From Malachius bipustulatus (lineage: Eukaryota > Arthropoda > Insecta > Coleoptera > Melyridae), in the NCBI GenBank assembly GCA_910589415.1, contig OU342634.1:620001-684000 (forward strand): a stretch of DNA of 64,000 bases, written 5' to 3'. A program made the translations under genes and the position numbers. Every line of letters begins with the position of its first letter. The first letter of the stretch is position 1. This document shows positions 11,143 to 20,139 of the stretch, in pieces. Under the pieces are notes generated by a model. The model did not search any database. It was given only the letters and a program-made list of their open reading frames with translations, and was not told where the DNA came from.

Positions 11143-12625
11143 GTTGAATACATACCAATACCAAACGTAGAAAAAGAAACAATTTCAATAACATAAATAA
11201 ACGTTGTACTTGAACTGAACTTTAACGAATATTAAATACAAATGGTTTATGTGGTCTACGTAATATACGTGTTTATAATAAATAAACGTTTTTAGTCTCG
11301 ACGTTTTTTTTGAGTAGCTTTTCTACTAATGGGAAACGTTGAATACATACCAATACCAAACGTAGACAAAGAAACAATTTCAATAACATAAATTAACGTT
11401 GTACTGGAACTGAACTTTAACGAATATTAAATACAAATGGTTTATGTGGTCTACGTAATATACGTGTTTATAATAAATAAACGTTTATAGTCTCGACGTT
11501 TTTTTTTAGTAGCTTTTCTACTAATGGGAAACGTTGAATACATACGAATACCAAACGTAGAAAAAGAAACAATTTCAATAACATAAATAAACGTTGTACT
11601 TGAACTGAACTTTAACGAATATTAAATACAAATGGTTTATGTGGTCTACGTAATATACGTGTTTATAATAAATAAACGTTTTTAGTCTCGACGTTTTTTT
11701 TGAGTAGCTTTTCTACTAATGGGAAACGTTGAATACATACGAATACCAAACGTAGAAAAAGAAACAATTTCAATAACATAAATAAACGTTGTACTTGAAC
11801 TGAACTTTAACGAATACTATATACAAATGGTTTATGTGGTCTACGTAATATACGTGTTTATAATAAATAAACGTTTTTAGTCTCGACGTTTTTTTTAGTA
11901 GCTTTTCTACTAATGGAAAACGTTGAATACATACCAATACCAAACGTAGAAAAAGAAACAATTTCAATAACATAAATAAACGTTGTACTTGAACTGAACT
12001 TTAACGAATATTAAATACAAATGGTTTATGTGGTCTACGTAATATACGTGTTTATAATAAATAAACGTTTTTAGTCTCGACGTTTTTTTTGAGTAGCTTT
12101 TCTACTAATGGGAAACGTTGAATACATACGAATACCAAACGTAGAAAAAGAAACAATTTCAATAACATAAATAAACGTTGTACTTGAACTGAACTTTAAC
12201 GAATACTATATACAAATGGTTTATGTGGTCTACGTAATATACGTGTTTATAATAAATAAACGTTTTTAGTCTCGACGTTTTTTTTTAGTAGCTTTTCTAC
12301 TAATGGAAAACGTTGAATACATACCAATACCAAACGTAGAAAAAGAAACAATTTCAATAACATAAATAAACGTTGTACTGGAACTGAACTTTAACGAATA
12401 TTAAATACAAATGGTTTATGTGGTCTACGTAATATACGTGTTTATAATAAATAAACGTTTTTAGTCTCGACGTTTTTTTTTGAGTAGCTTTTCTACTAAT
12501 GGGAAACGTTGAATACATACCAATACCAAACGTCGAAAAAAATAACATAAATGAACGTTGTACTTAAACGGAAATTTAACGAATATTATATACAAATGGT
12601 TTAGATAGCCTACGCAATATACGTA
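11143..12625. repeat. 195-bp satellite-like array with dimeric order
   Basis: Units begin (GTTGAATACATAC) at 11143, 11338, 11533, 11728, 11922, 12117, 12312 and 12508, so the period is 194-196 bp; there are seven full units and one diverged partial. Each unit has about seven ACGT sites (AAACGTAG, AAACGTTG, CTACGTAA, ATACGTG, AAACGTTT, CGACGTTT, AAACGTTG). Units 4 and 6 share the variants GAATACTATATAC and TAATGGAAAAC, while 5 and 7 share the alternatives, so 11728-12116 and 12117-12507 are copies of one dimer of about 390 bp. The right edge decays into single ACGT motifs up to the terminus at 12836. Confidence 0.93.
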
Positions 12626-12836
12626 TTACCAGGGTTAAATTCTTACTGTAACTTATACGTATTCATATCTCCTAATATTTAACGTATAAGGTATATTACC
12701 AACGTCTATTTTGATAGATAAGATACGTATAGTTTAAAAAGCGTGACTAATATACGTTTGGAAATTAAACTGAAACCAAATTTAAACCAATTTTACGCAT
12801 AATAAACGTTTAATACACCAAGCTGTGCTGCCTGGG

Positions 12837-13573
12837 TGTTTAATGTAGGAAACGTGAATAAAAAAAAAAACAGTTTTTCAACCTGGAAATCACACAAAAT
12901 TTTCAAATTTTATCTCTAGAACTTAACTACTTACATATTTGAAAAAATCATTTGCAAATATGTAATTTCTTTGAAAATGCAAATTTTGAAAAGTCAAAAA
13001 AGGATAGATTGTTCACATACCTTTTATATCTGTGCCAATCAATGTGGTACTATTACACAGTTAGTGTTATTTCTTTGTATCAGCCAAGAACACTGCACAG
13101 CAAATCATTTTCAAAAATTCAATAAAACCAAATCGTAGGTACCTACACAGGTAGGTAGTATTTGGGGCGGTTAGTTGGCCATGTATATTTACCCTGTAAA
13201 TAAATTGTCTTAAGTAAAAGTCCCTCAATAAAATTACAGATATAACAACTTACCTTAAACAGACGGGAAGAGGAAAATTAAGATATCTTCTGTCTTTACT
13301 TGCTATTGAAGAAAAAAATAATAACACAGCTAACACAGCTAACAGTCACTTAGTGAAAACATGCGCGAATTAATACACAAATTACTTTTAGATGGTGTTA
13401 TTCTGATATTTGATCGTAGAAACTTGGATAAAATTTAGGTGATTAGAATACAGGAACTCTCAAACTTGGAACACTGACACAGAGACATAAACGACATACA
13501 ATACACTGGCTGTGAGTTGTGAGTGGTCTGACGCCACGCCAGTTAACACATAAAACACAGAATGTTTGCTGGG
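12837..13573. other. Right part of the 7.4-kb CCCAGCAAAC element
   Basis: AT-rich DNA after the nested element. It includes a short AACACAGCTAACACAGCTAAC repeat at about 13325-13345 and ends in GTTTGCTGGG at 13573. No gene seen. Confidence 0.5.
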
Positions 13574-14625
13574 TTTGAGCGTTCGTTGAGTTTCCGCTAT
13601 GCCCTGTTGTAGGTTTAGATATGTTTGTAGGGTTGTGGTCCTGGATATATTCTTTCAACTTCCTCTTGCGATTGATTATTGCCTTAGTCACTAAGGCAAT
13701 CACTAAGATTGCACTAAGGCTTAGTGCAATCTTCGTCCCACCATATAACCGAATATTTCTTGTTATTTTTGGTTGTTCTAGTTAGGAGGATCGTCTTTTC
13801 TGCTGCTTTATCAATTATTTCTCGTAATTGTTCATAGTTTACTTCTACTTCGCTTTCTTCAATTTACGCTGCAATAATTCTTTATATTTTACTGTCCAAT
13901 CTGCTTTTGCATATATTTTTTACCTCTTTCCTGCTCGTTTTTTAACTTCATGCTGATCTATTTTGCAAACAATGGGGAAATGATCGCTTCCTCCTGTATC
14001 TGGATGGATTTCCCACGTTATGTCTGGTGTACAAAATGTCAAGTCGACTGCAGCACTCTTATTTTGACCCGGCCTGGTCTTCGTGTTGGTAATCCATCGT
14101 TTAGTAATGCAAGGTCTGTCTGTTGTAGTATTTTCTCTATGACTGCCGTTATAATTTTCTGTTCCCCTTCCCCATAACCTATCTATTATTTGCGTTGAGA
14201 TCTCCAATTAAAATGTAGGGGTGGTTATCAAGTCCTAAATAAGGAGGTCCACATATCTACTGTGATTTTTTTGTCTGGGGGGCAGTATACAAATATATAA
14301 TTAATTTTACCGATTTTATTAACCATTAGTTAGACATCTGGATGGAGAAATGGTGCCTCTACTTCCAGAACCCTGAAGATGATATGGTATTTTATTGCTA
14401 TTCCTAAACCTTCATATCCATCTGTATGGTCTTGTTTTATAATATTATAAAACAATCGCGGTAAATAATATTATCCCGGTAGCTTCATGAACCTATCAGC
14501 TGTGCTCCAAGTTTCACTCAGGAATGCTACGTCTGGATCCAATTCCTGGATCATAGCCTGTAGGTTAACTTTATTCATCCTGAAACTGCGAATATTCCAT
14601 TGTGCAATCTTAATATTCTGAAAGG
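13574..14625 (-). pseudogene. Jockey-like LINE ORF2: APE endonuclease and linker
   Basis: Read on the minus strand from about 14625. The N-terminus IKIAQWNIRSFRMNK is the classic start of an AP-like endonuclease; LDPDVAFLSETW carries the conserved Glu, ILIGDLNANN the D-x-N pair, and GGSDHFPIVCKI the S-D-H catalytic end, in the expected order. This enzyme nicks the genomic target to prime reverse transcription. There is at least one stop codon (around the LHPDV segment) and frame changes between 14200 and 14450. After the endonuclease, a basic linker (NRKRKLKEYIQDHNP) runs open to 13574, where the CCCAGCAAAC element interrupts it; the frame resumes at 6142. Confidence 0.85.
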
Positions 14626-14689
14626 TATATTATAGGGCGTTTGCTTTGATAAATTTTTCATAATTTCTAAATTATCCTTTTTTCCTTAG

Positions 14690-15355
14690 TGTTCATAATA
14701 TTAAGGTCTCTTAATAGTGATCTGAAATGTTTAATTATGTCTGTGTTTTGTCCCTGCGCACTACTTGTACTAGCTGCGATATTTGAGATCTGCGATTCCC
14801 CTTGGTCGGTTGAATCGCATTCCATGTCCTGCTCACGCTCCAGATATACTGGTTTGGTTCTCGAAGTCTGACTTCTGATTCAGCATTTATTGTGTGCTTC
14901 TTTGTCATTGGTTTGTAATTGTCTTTAACTTTTTTTGAGGCTGTTGTAGTGCTGTACCTACTATATGTTCGTTTTGTGGGAGTATGTAATTTTCTTTGGT
15001 CTACTGTTATGTAGTTGTCATTCCTTTTTCTGTTTTTACTATTGTCCAACCATATTGTCTGTATACCTAGTGTCGGATAATTATCATTCCTACTAATATA
15101 TGGTCGTTGTGGTCTAGGATTAGGTAACTTAATGTTAGCATCATAAAATGATATATTTTCGAAACACATAATTTCCCTAAGTTGTTTTTGCCTGATATAT
15201 TCCGGACATATTTTATCTGTAGACCTGTTCTGTTGATCTGCACTGCAAGCAGTTTTTACTTTTAAAGCACTCTTTCTCTAAATGCACCTCTGTACAGTTG
15301 TAGCACCTTTCTTTTCCGCGGCATTGTTTTTGGGTATGTCCATACAATAAACATC
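14690..15355 (-). pseudogene. Jockey-like LINE ORF1 (gag-like nucleic-acid-binding protein), C-terminal part
   Basis: A zinc knuckle of the form C-x2-C-x3-H-x4-C (CYNCTEVHLEKEC) followed by CLQC is readable at about 15330-15250. It is followed, with a frame break, by the conserved tail CPEYIRQKQLREIMCFENIS and a long polar segment (open frame 14735-15169). This order, knuckles and then the R-Q-K/I-M-x-x-E-N-I-S segment, is typical of ORF1 in Jockey/I-type LINEs, which coats the element RNA. It lies directly upstream of ORF2 on the same strand. The N-terminus is missing; a MITE array abuts at 15384. Confidence 0.78.
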
Positions 15356-15383
15356 TGTAGATATGTTGAATCACTGGGATAAT

Positions 15384-16062
15384 ACAGGGTGGACCATCGG
15401 AAAGGTAACAAGCCTAATAGTTTGGAAAGTGAAGATTTATGCGAAAAACGCCGAAACAGGTCGATTTTGTTAGCCAGGGGGACATATTTTCGTGACAAAT
15501 TTAACTACCCAAGTTCACCCCCTTGGCAGGGGTAGCTACCCCTTTGCTTATCATCATAGGGAACAGATATCGGGTGATACATCATTTGAAAGCCACTCGA
15601 ATTCTCTTTACAACGATATCCAAAATTTTGAGTTTCGCTCACATACAGGGTTGCCCAATGAAAACGCAATTCGCCTTAATAACTTGGAAACTGAAGATGT
15701 ACGCGAAAAACGCCGAAACAGGTCGATTTTGTTATCAAAGGCGGCATATTTTCATGACAAATTTAACCACCCAAATTCACCCCCTTGGCAGGGGTAGCTA
15801 CCCCTTTGCTTGTCATCGTAGGGAACAGCTATTGAGTGATACATCCTTTGAAAGCTACTTAACTTCTCTTTACAACGATATCCAACATTTTGGGTTTCGC
15901 CTACATACAGGGTGGCCCAAAAAGATGTTTTCGTTGGGCCAGCCTGTATCTAAGCGAAACCCAAAATGTTAGATATCGTTGTAAAGAGAATTCAAGTAGC
16001 TTTCAAATGATTATCACTCAATAGCTATTCCCTATGATGATAATCAAAGGGGTAGCCTGCAA
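15384..16062. mobile_element. MITE array: two direct copies plus an inverted partial copy
   Basis: ACAGGGT(G/T)G ends start at 15384, 15645 and 15907, giving two head-to-tail units of about 262 bp that share GCGAAAAACGCCGAAACAGG, CTTGGCAGGGGTAGCTACCC and TTCTCTTTACAACGATATCC. From about 15940 the terminal part returns as reverse complement (GCGAAACCCAAAATGTTAGATATCGTTGTAAAGAGAATTC in pieces) up to about 16060. There is no coding capacity; open frames across it are repeat products. Confidence 0.85.
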
Positions 16063-16089
16063 ATTCCTGAAAAGAAAAAGTGGGAAAAA

Positions 16090-16272
16090 ATTGAGGTGCC
16101 TTTGAACCGGGAGGACTAGTTTGTTTCACAAACAGCTCCAGGAACAAAAATGGCTAAATAGGAGCAGGGCTCTACCTGGCTGGACGGAAACTGTGAAGAT
16201 CCTTTCCCCTTGGCTCTACCACAACCGTCTTCCAGGCGAAGGTTTATGCTATCCTGCAAGCAGCCAGATTGG
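16090..16272 (+). pseudogene. I-like LINE RNase H domain, first part
   Basis: The plus-strand frame ends in TTVFQAKVYAILQAARL, the signature of the RNase H domain at the C-terminus of I/R1-type LINE ORF2 (consensus VFQAE.yAI). Upstream, L-G-S-T-T and a degraded glycine-rich strand are visible with stops. The frame is cut at TTGG (16269-16272) by the start of a solo LTR and continues in phase at 25809 with EQIIEAKERTIYIYTDSQ. The RT part upstream is absent. Confidence 0.85.
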
Positions 16273-17383
16273 TGTAGCTCTCGGTAAAAGAATTTCGATC
16301 TGTCGTCGAAAAACCGACGTGCCGACTTACCTTCGTTGGGTCGAAGCACTGTTTAATGTCACCAAAATCTCACTCAGATTTTGTGGGACTGTAGTAACAT
16401 TCTACGTAAAGCGGTATGGTTTAATTACATCTAAGATAAAAGATAAAGAATGCCAGATGACCTTGTAATTTAGATTTATTGACCTAAAGTAACCTGGGAT
16501 ATAAAGGCATCAAAATTCGCTCAGGATGTAAAACGTTAGTAATTTCTAACTACTGTAACTATCTACTGAATAATAAAATTGACTCTTTAATAAAAAATGT
16601 ATTTATGAAATCATTTACAAATTGATGATGAATTGAAAATCTATGGTAACAAAATACTAATTAATTGATCATGTAGTTAATTGTAATTATCTCACTTAAC
16701 AGGTTAAGTAGTTGAGAATATAATAGATATCTATTTTCCTTCACAGAATAATCGACATTAGCGTCGTAAATGTAACTTGAATAATAACGGTAGTAATAAT
16801 AGATCAAATATCTCAAAAGATATGAGTATGGATCTCCAGATATAAAAATAATATTAATTTATTAACAAGATACGGTAATAAATATACGTAAAATTCCTAA
16901 CTTGGCTTCCTTGATATCACTTTGAGCATAAAGGGTTATGTTATGTTTGCTTACTAAAACGACTTTTCTCTTCTTCGAAAAGTCGTGTCAAACCTGGAGA
17001 AGCGGGGCCCTGGATGAGATCACAAGAGAGAAGACCGTGATCTCCCTCTGGGATGGCAAAAGACAGGTGTGTGGTCTCGTGTCTCGTGGAGACACGTGCT
17101 GGACGCCGGTCAGCGGTCTCACCCTTTGGGGTCGGTTGAAACTCAAAAATATCGGGCTCCGGATGTTAAGGTCCAGTATTCAGGGGCGAGCAGCAGCAAA
17201 AACCTCAGATAACGGAAGCGATTCCTTCCATAAAAGCGGATATCAAAACGTGGAAACGTAGGAAATCAAGATGGCGTCAGTAAAGATAAATGAAGTTCTA
17301 CTTCGTAGATAGGTATTACGATAAGATAAGGTAGTACCCGGATTGATGGGGTAGATAAAAAGAACTAGAACAAGATATATATA
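16273..17383. other. Left unique part of the solo LTR
   Basis: About 1.1 kb. The first 700 bp are AT-rich; from about 16940 to 17280 the sequence is more GC-rich (CTTCTTCGAAAAGTCGTG, GGAGACACGTGCTGGACGCC), as promoter/U3-R parts of LTRs can be. The 107-codon frame at 16938-17261 has no recognisable domain, so I do not call it a gene. Confidence 0.4.
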
Positions 17384-17901
17384 CAGGGTGTCTCTGAAAG
17401 GTGCGGAAAAAAAGCTACCACAAATTCCTGAGGCCTAAATAAGCCGATCTAACCAAACTTATCTCTGTCCAAAAGTGGATGATTTCGGAGATACAGGGTG
17501 TCAAAAGTTCAATTTGGTTTCCGTTTTTCTTAAATAACTTTTTTAATAATTGGTATATTTTCACAATATTCGGCTGAAGGGGCTTTTGTGGGGTGAAAAA
17601 TTAAAAACTGCAATCGTTTTTATTGTAAAATTTAGAGGGCGCCACCTGCGGTACCTTGAACACATTCAAAACGAACTATCTTTTTTGGGTCACTCTGTAT
17701 TTAACTTTTAAATAAAAATTCTTATTCTCCAACGTCTTTTACCAAAAAAAGGAATACGTGGTAAGAGTTGATTTGAGCAGCCGTTTCTGAGATATCTGGA
17801 TTTAAGAAAACCACTACGTGCATGGCCAGGCCTAAGTAAGTAATTGTATTAATTGAACACAATTTGAAGCGAAGGCATTGAATTAAAATTATTTTACTTA
17901 A

Positions 17902-18195
17902 AGTGCCATACCAGGTTTCAGGTGTGAGCTACCTCTCACATATGCCTGTGGTGTTGAACGTACTGTTGAAGTTCACTCTTTTGGGGCCACCCTTTTTATC
18001 GGAAGAGTCGGAAAGGCACTATTTGGGAAGTATTACGAGGCAGAGTACTATGCGGTGATTTTCCATTGCCTCCCACAAGGTGCATCCCGATTTTGGCTCG
18101 AGTAGCACAATAAATACTTTTCGGCTGCTGGTGAGTTTCGAACCAAGGTTTACCGGCTGGTGGACGAACGCTCTATCCACTACACCACGGGACCC
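17902..18195 (-). mobile_element. tRNA-derived SINE
   Basis: On the minus strand the 5' end reads GGTCCCGTGGTGTAGTGGAT with an A box (TGGTGTAGTGGATAGAG, about 18171-18187) and a B box (GGTTCGAAAC, about 18135-18145), the spacing of an RNA polymerase III promoter from a tRNA gene. The anticodon arm is degenerate, so it is not a working tRNA. A tRNA-unrelated body of about 220 bp follows, ending near GGTATGGCAC. ACTTAA occurs directly outside both ends (17896-17901 and 18196-18201), a plausible target duplication. It sits inside mariner-like transposon 1, between the left TIR and the transposase. Confidence 0.85.
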
Positions 18196-18333
18196 ACTTA
18201 ACGAATTTACATCAACGAGATCACTGTCACTATAAACCAAGTAAGTAATTGGTGTCAAATCGAATCTGAAAAAACAATTCAAGCATACACTGGAATAATA
18301 AATTGTCAAACAATTTTCAAATTTACTTTAGTA

Positions 18334-19299
18334 ATGGCCGTACAGTATACTAATGAAGAAATGAACGATATGTTATTGGTTTTTGGATATTGTCAAGGAA
18401 ATGGTTTAGAATCTTGCAGATTATCAGTGAACGATTTCCGAATCGTCGTTTACCAAACCATAAAACCTTTAATGAAAGACGTCTTCGTGAAACAAGTAGG
18501 TTTACGCCTGTTTCTATTAATTAAGGTCGTGCACGTATGATAAGAACTCCAAAGGTTGAGGAAGATATTTTAAATAGGATTGAAGAAAATCCTAAACTCA
18601 GCACCAGACGATTGCGCTTAGAGCTAGGTGTATGCAAAGATACTGTTAACAGGGTGACCAGAGAACAATTACTGCACCCATTTCATGTTGAACGGGTATA
18701 AGACCTTTTACCCCATGATTATGAACCACGTCTAGCTTTCTGCCGGTTCATTTCCAAGAAGAATCAGGATAGGAACTTTACACAAGGAATTTTATTCACA
18801 GATGAAGCCTGTTTCACGCGGAGTGGCATAACTAATTTGCACAATGTAGGTACATGTCTATGCTGGAGAAAATCCTCATGCGATTAAAGTAAGCCATTAC
18901 TTATCAAAAGTAAGCCATTATCAGGATGAGTTTAAGATCAATGTGTGGGCAGGAATCATAGACACTTTCATAATTGGTCCTGTCATTTTACCACCTCGAC
19001 TTAATGGCGAAAATTATTTGGAACATCTGCAAAACGAATTACCACACTTGTTTGATCCCCTGCCCTTGGAACTTCAAAGATGAATGTGGTTTATGCATGA
19101 CGGTGCTCCTCCACATTTTTCGATAAATGTACGTAATTATTTGAGCGAACGTAATTATTTGAGCGAACAGTATCCAAATAGATGGATAGGTAGAGCCAAT
19201 GATGCACCCACAAGTTGGCCAGCTCGATCGCCTGCTATGACACCGATGGATTACTTTTTATGGGGAACTTTGAAAACCCTTGTGTCTTCTAGGCCATAG
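18334..19299 (+). pseudogene. Mariner-like transposase 1, decayed
   Basis: Starts MAVQYTNEEMNDMLLVFGYC, the N-terminal helix-turn-helix seen in this insect Tc1/mariner subgroup, then loses frame at about 18500. Later blocks in other frames are PKLSTRRLRLELGV (second helix-turn-helix), ILFTDEACFTRSG (first catalytic Asp), MHDGAPPHFSINVRNYL (second Asp) and RSPAMTPMDYFLWGTLK (third Asp). A small in-frame duplication (NYLSERNYLSE) lies after the second Asp, and an in-frame TGA precedes the MWFMHDGAP block. It is related to transposase 2 at 20683, with stops and frameshifts throughout, so it is inactive. Confidence 0.88.
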
Positions 19300-20139
19300 T
19301 AAATAAGTACAGAAGGTTAATTAAGGAGACGTATTGAAACCGGAATGGACGTTTTTAAAAAGATCACGAAATGCTCCAAAGAGTTCAATTTAATTTTTTA
19401 AAACGTATAAATCTTTGTATACACGAAAATGGAGATCATTTTGAACATTTTTGATAAAAGCATTTTTTTTTTAATTAAATTAAACTAAATTTTTGTTGTT
19501 GATAAATCTCTTATTGACTGTTTTAACTAAAGTACCTATAAAGTTAAATCCACATTTATGTACCTAGTCGCTTTTTTGTAGCTTTCAGTGACAGTTATTT
19601 TAATTCAACGCCTTTGCTTCAAATTGTGTTCAATTAATACAATTACTTACTTAGGCCTGGCCATGCACGTAGTGATTTTCTTAAATCCAGATATCTCAGA
19701 AACGGCTGCTCAAATCAACTCTTACCACGTATGCCTTTTTTTGGGAAAAGACGTTGGAGAATAAGAATTTTTATTTAAAAGTTAAATACAGAGTGGCCCA
19801 AAAAAGATAGTTCGTTTTGAATGTGTTCAAGATACCGCAGGTGGCGCCCTCTAAATCTTACCATAAAAATTATTGCAGTTTTTAATTTTTCACCCCACAA
19901 AAGCCCCTTCAGCCGAATATTGTGGAAATATACCAATTATTAAAAAAGTTATTTAAGAAAAACGGAAACCAAATTGAACTTTTGACACCCTGTATCTCCG
20001 AAATCATCCACTTTTGGACGGAGATAAATTGGGTTAGATCGGCTTATTTAGGCCTCAGGAATTTGTGGTAGCTTTTTTTCCGCACCTTTCAGAGACACCC
20101 ATTTATATATATATTAAATATATAATTATATATATAATA

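Larger units (their letters stand above)
8592..12836. mobile_element. Nested 4.2-kb element with CCCA(A/G)GCAGCACA ends and dense ACGT motifs
   Basis: The left end is CCCAAGCAGCACACTT and the right end reversed is CCCAGGCAGCACAGCTT; similarity fades into a shared AAACGTTT about 30 bp in. TG stands immediately outside both ends, a possible 2-bp target duplication like that of the enclosing element, whose terminus CCCAGCAAAC is also similar. Both flanks carry tandem repeats (96-bp units at left, 195-bp units at right) built around the palindrome ACGT (TACGTA, AACGTT). The centre (about 9450-11140) lacks the motif. No transposase is visible, so it is non-autonomous and its superfamily is unknown. 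Confidence 0.68.
6143..13573. mobile_element. 7.4-kb noncoding element with CCCAGCAAACA inverted ends
   Basis: The left end reads CCCAGCAAACACC and the right end, reversed, CCCAGCAAACATT: 11 bp of perfect inverted termini. TT precedes the left end and TT follows the right end. The flanks are the two halves of one LINE ORF2, and deleting the element plus one TT joins them in phase. No transposase or other long coding frame is visible inside. Contents: short direct repeats at 6255-6470, AT-rich DNA to 8591, a nested second element (8592-12836), then AT-rich DNA with short repeats of AACACAGCT near 13330. Subterminal repeats and a 2-bp duplication would fit CMC/EnSpm-like transposons, but the superfamily is unassigned. 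Confidence 0.72.
17384..20103 (+). mobile_element. Mariner-like transposon 1 with TIRs of about 500 bp
   Basis: Left end CAGGGTGTCTCTGAAAGGTG after TA (17382-17383); right end CACCTTTCAGAGACACCC at about 20097 followed by a slightly decayed terminus. The arms 17384-17890 and 19605-20100 are reverse complements. It encloses a decayed transposase gene and a SINE. The right flank is a TA-rich microsatellite into which transposon 2 inserted. Confidence 0.85.

Noticed and set aside
10932..11196. Three overlapping frames on both strands in a GC-richer patch
   Set aside because: All short and overlapping, no domain and no splice or promoter support beyond composition.
11770..12548. Two similar minus-strand frames of 64-67 codons
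   Set aside because: They are products of the 195-bp array; identical frames recur in other units and resemble no protein family.
8990..12625. CRISPR array
   Set aside because: The repeats are long, directly adjacent and without unique spacers, in a eukaryotic genome; this is a tandem satellite.
6143..13573. Polinton/Maverick or other large DNA virus-like element
   Set aside because: The size would allow a fragment, but there is no polymerase B, integrase, ATPase or capsid frame, and the termini and 2-bp duplication do not fit.
18128..18195. Functional tRNA gene
   Set aside because: A and B boxes are present, but the anticodon arm and acceptor pairing are not tRNA-like and a SINE body follows.
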